Shown piece by piece: positions 56,157-64,000 of a DNA stretch of 64,000 nt. The position numbers and the translations under genes were made by a program. The stretch is from Devosia soli (GTDB lineage: Bacteria; Pseudomonadota; Alphaproteobacteria; Rhizobiales; Devosiaceae): contig NZ_LAJG01000014.1 in the NCBI RefSeq assembly GCF_000970455.1, forward strand, positions 372,001-436,000, given 5' to 3'. The first letter of the stretch is position 1. Every line of letters starts with the position of its first letter. Below the pieces are notes generated by a model that saw nothing but the letters and a program-made list of their open reading frames with translations, made no database searches and was not told the DNA's origin.

Positions 56157-57289
56157 TGAAAAAGCCGGTCGGCGCTGTCTCAAAAGGTCTTCCGACCAAT
56201 CCCATTCTTGCGTTGCGCGCTAACGAGCTGCTCGCCAAGGGCCAGCAGCTCGAAAGCCAGGGCAAGATTGCCGAGGCCGCGCGGATCAGCGCTGAACTCG
56301 TTCAAGTCGCGCCCAATCTTGCTGAAGCGCACCAGCTCATGGGAAGCCTTGCCATGCGCACCGGGGCCGCGGACATCGCGGCCATGAGCTTGGAGCGCGC
56401 CCTGGCGCTGAAACCGCGCTCTGCCGATCTTCACGTCGCGCTGGCGCAGGCGCTACTGGCGCTCAAGCAGCCACAGCGCGCTGCAGACCTGTTGAACAAA
56501 GGTCGAACCATTCACCCGAATGACCCCGGGATTTTTCGCGAACTCGGCCAGGCCCAGCTCGACCTCGGACAATCCGAGGCCGCATTAAAAAGCTTTGCGC
56601 GCGCCACCAAACTACGCCCGACTGATCTTTATGCGAGCCACATGGTCGCCGCCCTGTCGGAAGCCGGTGCTCCCGATCGGGCCTATGTCGCCGAACTCTT
56701 CGATTCCTACGCCGATACCTTCGATGCCCATCTGACCGGCAAGCTTGAATACCGCGTGCCAGAGGCGCTGACGAAAATGTTGGCCGACCACGACATGACG
56801 AGCGGCCCGACACTCGATGTGGGCTGCGGCACTGGCCTCATGGGCGCGGCTTTGCCGGAAACCTTCCGTCCTATCGACGGCGTCGATATCGCGCCCAGGA
56901 TGGTAGCCAAGGCCGCCGAGAGAAGCATTTACCGGACGCTCCGCACCGGAGATGCCGCAGCGGTCATCGCCGCCGATCCTGACCTTTCCGGTCCCTATGG
57001 GCTAATCGCCGCCACCGATGTGTTTATCTATGTCGGCGAGATAACCGATCTTCTCGCCCAACTGACGGAAAGGCTAGCACCCCGCGGCGTCATTGCCTTT
57101 TCGGTGGAAACGCATGATGGGGACGGAATAGCCATCCGCTCGAGCGGCCGCTTTGCCCATAGCCGAACTTATATCCTTGACCTCGCGGCCCGGTTCTCCC
57201 TCGAACTCGTGGCCGAACAGCCTCAGCCCATAAGGCTCGAGCGCGAAGTGCCGATTCCTGGCCAGCTCTATCTGCTGCAGCGGCGCTGA
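56156..57289 (+). CDS. TPR-repeat SAM-dependent methyltransferase
   Basis: 377 residues: TPR-like helices (about 20-170; ANELLAKGQQLESQGKIAEAARISAELVQVAPNLAEAHQLMGSLAMRTG and further units) followed by a class I methyltransferase domain (about 215-340; LDVGCGTGLMGAALP, VDIAPRMVAKAAERSIYRTL, LIAATDVFIYVGEI). Similar TPR-methyltransferases are scattered in Proteobacteria with unknown substrates, perhaps proteins recognised by the TPR. The start codon overlaps the ureC stop by one base, so it is translated with urease. No known step of urease maturation uses methylation. Confidence 0.85.
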
Positions 57290-57428
57290 TCGAATAGGTG
57301 CCACTGCGCCAACAGCTGTTCTCCTTAGTCCTCACTTCAGACGTCCAGCACCTTGCCAGAACAAGCAATCACCATGATTGTGGACCCAACTGGTGTTCGC
57401 GGGCGCCATTGTCCTATCGAGGAAGGCC

Positions 57429-57881
57429 ATGATCGATTTGAGAAGCCTATTTCTGGGTTCAATCCTGATGCTTTCCGGCAGCGCTGCCTTTGCTCAGGAA
57501 ACGCCGCCCACCCCTGAGCCGTCAGAAGCCCCTGCCGCGACTTCCACACCAGACGTAGTCGCACCGACAGTCTCGGCATCGCTCACGCTCACCCTTGATG
57601 CTTCGAGCGACATCGAGCGCCGCACCACGGTTTATCAGTGTAACAACGGCGAAGGCTTTCGTGTCAGCTATGTCAACGCCGCGCCCAATTTCCTCGCCAT
57701 CCTCCCCGTTGAAGGCCAGACCTATATCTTCGTCACCGCCGTTTCGGGCTCCGGTGCGCGCTATGTCTCTGGCCCATATGAATGGTGGGACAATGGCGAC
57801 GAAGCGACCTTGCGAGACCTGCGCGCCGCCGAAGACGAAGCGCCCATCGCAACATGCCTCGCCGCAAGCCCCACGCCCTGA
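57429..57881 (+). CDS. Secreted MliC-like protein (lysozyme-inhibitor fold)
   Basis: About 150 residues. A signal peptide (SLFLGSILMLSGSAAFA) and a Pro/Ala/Thr-rich linker precede a domain of about 85 residues: RTTVYQCNNGEGFRVSYVNAAPNFLAILPVEGQTYIFVTAVSGSGARYVSGPYEWWDNGDEATL, then a final Cys. This pattern, with an early YxC and a YxxxxYEWWxxG core, matches MliC/PliC inhibitors of C-type lysozyme. There is no lipobox, so it would be periplasmic rather than a lipoprotein. I place the start at the ATG at 57429 (AGGAAGG upstream). Function as a lysozyme inhibitor is inferred from the fold only. Confidence 0.8.
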   Translation: MIDLRSLFLGSILMLSGSAAFAQETPPTPEPSEAPAATSTPDVVAPTVSASLTLTLDASSDIERRTTVYQCNNGEGFRVSYVNAAPNFLAILPVEGQTYIFVTAVSGSGARYVSGPYEWWDNGDEATLRDLRAAEDEAPIATCLAASPTP

Positions 57882-57998
57882 TCGGATTCGACCGAAATAC
57901 GTCAATCGACGGTTGCATAGCGCCTCGGGAAAGGTACATCTCTAAGTGCCCCTATCATCGGGGCACATCGTGCCAATCGACCGGGACCCATCGCGTTT

Positions 57999-58475
57999 AT
58001 GCCTCGTGCCGTAGCCCATTTGCCTGCCGGACACGGCCAAGGCGCCCCCATCGACAGCATCACTCTGGCACATGATGAACGCCGCCTGCGCCGCAAGTTG
58101 CTGACCGGCAAGAACGGCACCGAAATCACTGTCGATTTTCCCAATACCGTCACGCTCGATCATGAGGGCGCGCTGCAGCTCGATGACGGTCGCGTGGTCG
58201 AAATCCTTGCTGCCAAGGAGGCGCTCTATGCCGTCGTTGCCAGGGACCCGGCGCATCTCCTGCGCCTTGCCTGGCATATAGGCAATCGCCATACCCCGGC
58301 CCAGCTTGACGCCGACCGCATCCTCATCAAGCGCGATCACGTTCTTAAGACCATGCTCGAAGGCCTTGGCGCCACCGTCACCGATGTCACCGAACCATTC
58401 TTTGCCGAGCATGGCGCCTACCATAGCCATGCCCACGCAGAGCCAGCGCACGCCCTTATGGCACGCCGCCCGTGA
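57999..58475 (+). CDS. ureE: Urease nickel metallochaperone UreE
   Basis: 158 residues: peptide-binding N-terminal domain (DSITLAHDERRLRRKLLTGKNGTEITVDFP), metal-binding domain (LRLAWHIGNRHTPAQLDADRILIKRDHVLKTMLEGLGA, with the conserved GNRH and central His), and a short His-rich tail (EHGAYHSHAHAEPAHA) that can store nickel. Delivers Ni2+ to the UreDFG complex. The 3' end overlaps ureF (GTGA). Confidence 0.96.
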   Translation: MPRAVAHLPAGHGQGAPIDSITLAHDERRLRRKLLTGKNGTEITVDFPNTVTLDHEGALQLDDGRVVEILAAKEALYAVVARDPAHLLRLAWHIGNRHTPAQLDADRILIKRDHVLKTMLEGLGATVTDVTEPFFAEHGAYHSHAHAEPAHALMARRP

Positions 58476-59128
58476 ATTCCGACCTTCAAAGACTGCTCAC
58501 CTGGCTCTCGCCGGCTTTTCCCGTAGGAGCATTCGCCTGGTCCGCGGGCCTTGAGACGGCCATCGTTCGCGGTCTCGTTATGGATCGCGCCAGCACGGAA
58601 AACTGGATCGCCGGCGCCCTTCTCCATGGCGCCCTGCGCACCGACGCTATCATCCTCGCGCATGCCCATCGGAATTGCCGCGACGGTGACGTGCTGCGCG
58701 ATCTCGCCGACCTTTGCCTTGCCCTGACGCCCGCGCGCGAGCGCCACGCCGAGACGACGATCACCGGCAATGCTTTCGTGACTGCCGGCGCGGCCTGGCC
58801 TGTCGAACCCAGACTGGATATGCCAAGCCCCTGCGCCTATCCGATTGCGGTGGGCGCGTTTGCCGCGGCGCACGCAATCGGCCTCACCGATACTCTCCTG
58901 GCTTTTCTGACCGCCAGCGTTCACGGACAGGTCTCGGTTGCTGTGCGTCTTGTTCCCATCGGGCAGACGGATGGCCTCAGCGTCATGGCGAACCTCGAGC
59001 CCCAAATCGCCCGCATGGCTTCCATTTGCGCCGAGGCTGGGCTCGATGATATCGGCAGCGTCGCCTATGGCGCCGATATTGCCCAGATGCAGCACGAGAC
59101 TTTGCCGACAAGGATTTTCCGATCATGA
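58472..59128 (+). CDS. ureF: Urease accessory protein UreF
   Basis: 218-residue all-helical protein gating UreG activity in nickel insertion. LLTWLSPAFPVGAFAWSAGLETAIVRGLV, the central PSPCAYPIAVGAFAAAHAIG and the late RLVPIGQTDGLSVMANLEPQI are UreF hallmarks. The start is GTG at 58472, overlapping the ureE stop; the stop overlaps the next gene by four bases. Confidence 0.95.
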   Translation: MNSDLQRLLTWLSPAFPVGAFAWSAGLETAIVRGLVMDRASTENWIAGALLHGALRTDAIILAHAHRNCRDGDVLRDLADLCLALTPARERHAETTITGNAFVTAGAAWPVEPRLDMPSPCAYPIAVGAFAAAHAIGLTDTLLAFLTASVHGQVSVAVRLVPIGQTDGLSVMANLEPQIARMASICAEAGLDDIGSVAYGADIAQMQHETLPTRIFRS

Positions 59129-59556
59129 ACATGTTCATTGCGTCCATGATGTTCATCGCGCTTTTTGCCGTCTCGCTCGCGCATTTCCTTTGGTCGTTTG
59201 GGCGCACTTGGCCGATCCGCAATGAGAAACTGCTGGCCCAGACGGTTGTTGGCTTCAAGGATATCGAGCGCATGCCACCGCGCCTTGCCTCATTTGCCAT
59301 TGCGCTGGTTACGATCTTTGCCGCCGTCTATGCCCTCGCTCTCGCCGATCATGACAGCGGCGGCCTCCTCCTCGATCTCGGCGGCGTGGCTTTCGCACTC
59401 GTGTTTTTCGCGCGCGGTATTGCTGGCTACACATCATGGTGGCAGGGCCTGACTCCCGAACCCAACTTTCGCCTTAACGATAGCCGCGTTTATTCCCCGC
59501 TTTGCCTAGCACTCGGCCTCGGCTTTCTCGCCTTGGTCGTCTTCCGCTACCTCTAG
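59125..59556 (+). CDS. Small four-helix membrane protein (DUF3995-like)
   Basis: 143 residues with four hydrophobic segments (about 2-22, 52-72, 82-105 and 122-141) and a conserved-looking LAHFLWSFGRTWPIRNEKLLAQTVVGFKD and PEPNFRLNDSRVYSPLCLALG. It resembles DUF3995, a family of unknown function. Sits between ureF and ureG with a four-base overlap to ureF, so it is co-translated with the accessory genes. A role in metal or urea/ammonia movement is possible but unproven. Confidence 0.75.
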   Translation: MNMFIASMMFIALFAVSLAHFLWSFGRTWPIRNEKLLAQTVVGFKDIERMPPRLASFAIALVTIFAAVYALALADHDSGGLLLDLGGVAFALVFFARGIAGYTSWWQGLTPEPNFRLNDSRVYSPLCLALGLGFLALVVFRYL

Positions 59557-59571
59557 CCACAGGATTCTCCG

Positions 59572-60204
59572 ATGACCAAAAGCCTCAACGGTCCCCTTCG
59601 CATCGGCATCGGCGGCCCTGTCGGGTCCGGCAAAACGACGCTTTGCGAAATGCTGCTAAAGGCTATGCGCGATCGCTACTCCATGGCTGTCGTCACCAAT
59701 GACATCTATACCCGCGAAGACGCGCTGATCCTCGCCCGCGTCCAGGCCATTTCCGAAGATCGCATCGTGGGCGTCGAAACCGGCGGTTGCCCGCATACCG
59801 CCATCCGCGAAGACGCTTCGCTCAATCTCGCGGCGATCGACGATCTCAACCGCAAGTTTCCCGATCTCGACATCATCCTGATCGAAAGCGGCGGCGACAA
59901 TCTCGCTGCGACCTTCTCGCCCGATCTTGCCGATCTGACGATCTACGTCATCTCGGTTGCCCAGGGCGAAAAGATCCCGCGCAAGGGCGGGCCCGCCATT
60001 TCACGCTCGGACCTGCTTGTCATCACCCACACCGATCTCGCCCCCTATGTCGGCGCCAGCCTCGAAGTGATGGAGAGCGACACCCAGAAGGTGCGCGAGG
60101 GTCGGCCCTACGTCTTCACCGATCTCCTGCGCCGCGAAAGCCTTGATCAGATCATCGGCTTCATCGAGCGTCACGGCGGCTTTGCCGCGGTCGCAGCCGA
60201 ATAG
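59572..60204 (+). CDS. ureG: Urease accessory GTPase UreG
   Basis: 210-residue SIMIBI-class GTPase whose hydrolysis drives nickel delivery. P-loop [13 protein letters not shown], switch/metal motif [18 protein letters not shown] with the nickel-binding Cys-Pro-His, [17 protein letters not shown] and the guanine-specificity region [13 protein letters not shown] (NKxD variant). Full length. Followed almost at once by an acetyltransferase gene. Confidence 0.98.
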   Translation: MTKSLNGPLRIGIGGPVGSGKTTLCEMLLKAMRDRYSMAVVTNDIYTREDALILARVQAISEDRIVGVETGGCPHTAIREDASLNLAAIDDLNRKFPDLDIILIESGGDNLAATFSPDLADLTIYVISVAQGEKIPRKGGPAISRSDLLVITHTDLAPYVGASLEVMESDTQKVREGRPYVFTDLLRRESLDQIIGFIERHGGFAAVAAE

Positions 60205-60211
60205 CGCGCTC

Positions 60212-60673
60212 TTGGCGGATTATCTGCGCCTGCGCAAGGATCTGACCGCGCCCTCCGTCTCTGTGCCACCGGCAGAAGCGGTGTCGATCGTCCCGTTGTG
60301 GCAAAGCCGTCCGATCGCGCTTCATGCCCTGCTCCAGGCCGCCTATGCCAACGGCGGCGGCACCGTGGCCAGCTTCGACGAATGGTGGTGGCAGCTCGTC
60401 GAAGATGAAGAGTTCGACCCAGAGCTCATCATTCTCGCCTATGACGGCGACGAGCCAATCGGCCTTGCGCAATGCTGGAACAGCAGTTTCATCAAGGATC
60501 TCGTCGTTTCCCCAGCCTGGCGCAATCGTGGCATCGGCAGTTTCCTGCTGGTTTCAGCTTTTGCCCGCCTGCAGCAACGCGGGTTCGCCCATGCCGATCT
60601 CAAGGTCGAGACCGGCAATATCGCAGCGCAGCGCTTCTACATGCGTCATGGAATGACGATCCTCATCCCCTAG
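60212..60673 (+). CDS. GNAT-family N-acetyltransferase
   Basis: About 153 residues. The acetyl-CoA-binding core is FIKDLVVSPAWRNRGIGSFLLVSAFARLQQRG (R-x-x-G-x-G motif as RNRGIG), followed by LKVETGNIAAQRFYMRHGM. The N-terminal half (ALHALLQAAYANGGGTVASFDEWWWQLVEDEEFDPELIILAYDGDEPIGLAQ) is typical for the fold. The start is uncertain: I give a TTG at 60212 just past ureG; the frame is open further upstream inside ureG. Substrate unknown. Its TAG stop interlocks with the glgX stop on the other strand (CTAG). Confidence 0.8.
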   Translation: MADYLRLRKDLTAPSVSVPPAEAVSIVPLWQSRPIALHALLQAAYANGGGTVASFDEWWWQLVEDEEFDPELIILAYDGDEPIGLAQCWNSSFIKDLVVSPAWRNRGIGSFLLVSAFARLQQRGFAHADLKVETGNIAAQRFYMRHGMTILIP

Positions 60674-62682
60674 CCAGCCGCTTGCTGCCGCGCCAGCGCC
60701 AGGACGCTCCGCGCCCCAACCTGGACGGTGCCATCGCCGATTGTCGCTGCCGTCTGGGGATCGGAGTCGATGCCGATGAGCCATTCGCCTTCAGGCAACC
60801 GCACCGTCACCGGATCGATACGCCGGTTGAACCAGACAAGAACCTCATCGTCCTTATGACGCAGATGCATGCCAAGCACGGACGCACCGCCGTCGTTCCA
60901 GTCGCCCTCGTTCATCTCGCGCCCATCCGGATGCAGCCACATCACATCGCGCAAGCCATGGCGCTCCTGACCGGTCAGCCAGTGATCATGGCTGATTGCC
61001 GGGTGCGCTTTGCGGAAGGCGTTAACCGCCGCAACGAAGTCGACAATCGCGCCGTCGGCGGCTTCCCAGTCGAGCCAGGTGATCTCGTTGTCCTGGGCAT
61101 AGGCATTATTATTGCCCTGCTGGGTGCGGAAGAACTCATCGCCCTGCTGGATCAGCGGCGTACCGCGCGACAGAAACAGCGTCGCCAACAGCGCCCGAAC
61201 ATCCCGCTTCCGCGCCGCGATAATGCGTTGATCGTCCGTTTCGCCTTCGACGCCGCAATTCCACGAATGATTATTGCCGTGGCCGTCGCGGTTGTTTTCG
61301 CCGTTGGCCTCGTTGTGTTTGTCGATATAGCTGACGAGATCGCGAAGGGTGAAGCCATCGTGCACGGCCAGCATATTGACGCCATGGCTCGGCTTGCGCC
61401 CTGCAACGTCGAAGATTTCGGCCGATCCCGAGACCTTGCCGGCGAGCGCGCCGATCTTGTAGCTCTCGCCGCGCCAGAAAGAGCGCACTTCATCGCGATA
61501 AGTGTCGTTGTGCTCCTGGAATTCCTTGCCGAACTTGCCGAGCGCATAGCCGCCCGGTCCCGGATCCCAGGGTTCTGCAACGAGGATGCATTGGCTCAGC
61601 ACCGGATCGGCTTTGATCTTTCGCAGCATTTCCGCGTCCGGGTTGAACCCTGGCTCGCGCCCAAGTACCGTCGCCAGATCGAAGCGGAAGCCAGAGACAC
61701 CCATCTCCTCAACCCAATAGCGCAGGCTTTCGATCACCAGCCGCTGCACTGCCGGATGATCGCAGCGAAGCGTGTTGCCGGTGCCCGTGTCGTTGACTAG
61801 CACCTTCTTTCCGTCGACATCGACGAACCGATAATAGGTCTGCGCATCAAGGCCCATGAGGCTCAGCATCGGCCCGTTGGCATCACCCTCGCCGGTATGG
61901 TTGTAGACGACATCGAGGATCACGGAGATTCCGTTCTTGCGGTAAAGATCGGTCATGACCCGCAATTCCTGCGGCCCGCGTGGCGCCAGCCGCGGGTCGA
62001 TGGCGAAATAGGCGACAGGGTTATAGCCCCAGGCATTGGTGAGGCCCAAAGCCGGCAGGTGGCCCTCGTCGATCCAGGCCGCCGTCGGCATCAGTTGGAT
62101 CGTGTCGACCCCCAGGTGCTTGAAATGATCGACCACGCGCCTCGTCGTCAGCGCTGCAATCGTTCCCCTCAGCGGTCCTTGGACGCCTGGATGGCGCATG
62201 GAAAAGCCGCGCACATTAAGCTCGTAGAAAAGGCTCGGCGCCTTCTTGCGTGGAAGCACATTCTCGTTTCCGTCGCCGACAACAATGGCCTTGGGCACAA
62301 GAGGGGCGGTATCGACCGCCTCTTCGCGCCGCAGTCGCAAACGCGGAGAACGAACAAACACCCGGTCGATCCGCCTTGCATATGGGTCGACGAGCAGCTT
62401 CTGCGGATCGAAGAAAAAGCCCTGCTCTTCATCATACCGCCCATCGGCGCGCAGCCCATAGCGCGCGCCCACGCCTATGCCGGCGACGAAGCCCGCATGG
62501 ATATTGTCCCGATGCACATCAAGCTCGATGCGCGAAATCTCTTGGTCCAGCTCATCGAAGAGCGAAACCCAGATGGCGCTGGCGGTCTCGGAATAGACGG
62601 CGAAATTGACGCCGTCCTCAGTGATCGTGGCGCCGAGCCGGTCGGTTGTCCCGGCGCCTGGAACGAGCTTTGGTCCGGTCAC
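60670..62682 (-). CDS. glgX: Glycogen debranching enzyme GlgX
   Basis: About 670 residues, GH13 family. An N-terminal CBM48-like domain (GATITEDGVNFAVYSETASAIWVSLFDE) precedes the barrel: LNVRGFSMRHPGVQGPLRGT, DVVYNHTGEG, FRFDLATVLGREPGF with the catalytic Asp nucleophile, ILVAEPWDPGPGGY with the acid/base Glu, and VNMLAVHDGFTLRDLVSY. It removes branches from glycogen trimmed by phosphorylase. The start is unclear: I use a GTG at 62682, just past the pgm stop; the open frame reaches 62745 within pgm. Confidence 0.94.
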   Translation of the reverse strand: MTGPKLVPGAGTTDRLGATITEDGVNFAVYSETASAIWVSLFDELDQEISRIELDVHRDNIHAGFVAGIGVGARYGLRADGRYDEEQGFFFDPQKLLVDPYARRIDRVFVRSPRLRLRREEAVDTAPLVPKAIVVGDGNENVLPRKKAPSLFYELNVRGFSMRHPGVQGPLRGTIAALTTRRVVDHFKHLGVDTIQLMPTAAWIDEGHLPALGLTNAWGYNPVAYFAIDPRLAPRGPQELRVMTDLYRKNGISVILDVVYNHTGEGDANGPMLSLMGLDAQTYYRFVDVDGKKVLVNDTGTGNTLRCDHPAVQRLVIESLRYWVEEMGVSGFRFDLATVLGREPGFNPDAEMLRKIKADPVLSQCILVAEPWDPGPGGYALGKFGKEFQEHNDTYRDEVRSFWRGESYKIGALAGKVSGSAEIFDVAGRKPSHGVNMLAVHDGFTLRDLVSYIDKHNEANGENNRDGHGNNHSWNCGVEGETDDQRIIAARKRDVRALLATLFLSRGTPLIQQGDEFFRTQQGNNNAYAQDNEITWLDWEAADGAIVDFVAAVNAFRKAHPAISHDHWLTGQERHGLRDVMWLHPDGREMNEGDWNDGGASVLGMHLRHKDDEVLVWFNRRIDPVTVRLPEGEWLIGIDSDPQTAATIGDGTVQVGARSVLALARQQAAG

Positions 62683-62692
62683 AGTGTGTGGC

Positions 62693-64000
<1,308 letters not shown>

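Overview
This looks like one chromosomal segment (roughly 60% G+C by eye) of an alphaproteobacterium of the order Hyphomicrobiales (Rhizobiales); a Devosia-like organism is my best guess, but that rests on gene content and order, not on a search. Pointers are the division/cell-wall cluster in alphaproteobacterial order, a class A RNase P RNA, HWE/HisKA_2 sensor kinases, DUF2336, an ArsR-methyltransferase next to metF, the urtABCDE-ureDABCEFG block, and Rhizobiales-style palindromic intergenic repeats. I see no rRNA, tRNA, prophage, insertion sequence or CRISPR array.

Layout. 1-8252 (minus): rsmH-ftsL-ftsI-murE-murF-mraY-ftsW, the peptidoglycan precursor and septum operon; murD, usually between mraY and ftsW, is absent there and a palindromic repeat sits in the gap; mraZ is not seen upstream of rsmH. 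8503-11473 (plus): three-gene signalling unit. 11533-13959 (minus): carboxy(nor)spermidine dehydrogenase and decarboxylase. 14151-14830 (minus): a 48-residue secreted peptide and rnpB. 14860-18543 (minus): DnaJ/TerB protein, Pro-rich membrane-anchored protein, metF and its coupled ArsR-methyltransferase regulator, which has a 22-bp perfect palindrome just upstream. 18623-23147: DUF2336 protein and divergent katG/oxyR. 23160-28299: rarD, a host-attachment-type protein, an alpha/beta hydrolase, two small secreted cysteine proteins, and a PAS-HWE kinase with its receiver. 28392-31673 (minus): a sulfur-handling group (periplasmic rhodanese, YeeE/YedE channel, exported PCAAGA-repeat protein, DUF6969-like protein). 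31864-40555: ettA, an M16 peptidase pair, an FdhF/YdeP oxidoreductase, sodC, a collagen-like secreted protein and a small ORF.

40620-60673 is the urea region. A transporter-like (NCS1) hybrid histidine kinase and a LuxR-type response regulator point left. Rightward run urtABCDE (urea ABC importer), then ureD-ureA-ureJ-ureB-orf-ureC-TPR/methyltransferase-MliC-like-ureE-ureF-membrane protein-ureG-GNAT. Urea import, hydrolysis, nickel supply and nickel insertion are thus together, with the sensor pair plausibly controlling them. Five genes not belonging to classical urease operons lie inside it. 60670-64000 (minus): pgm (truncated by the window edge) and glgX, glycogen metabolism.

Several families of palindromic repeats lie between genes, three of them inside operons (murE-murF, urtA-urtB, urtB-urtC). 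One similar-looking stretch appears to have become coding sequence inside the receiver domain of the NCS1-type kinase. The most unusual items are the NCS1-kinase, its receiver insertion, the Cys-repeat protein coupled to the thiosulfate-type channel, the palindromic operator of the metF regulator, and the passenger genes of the urease operon.
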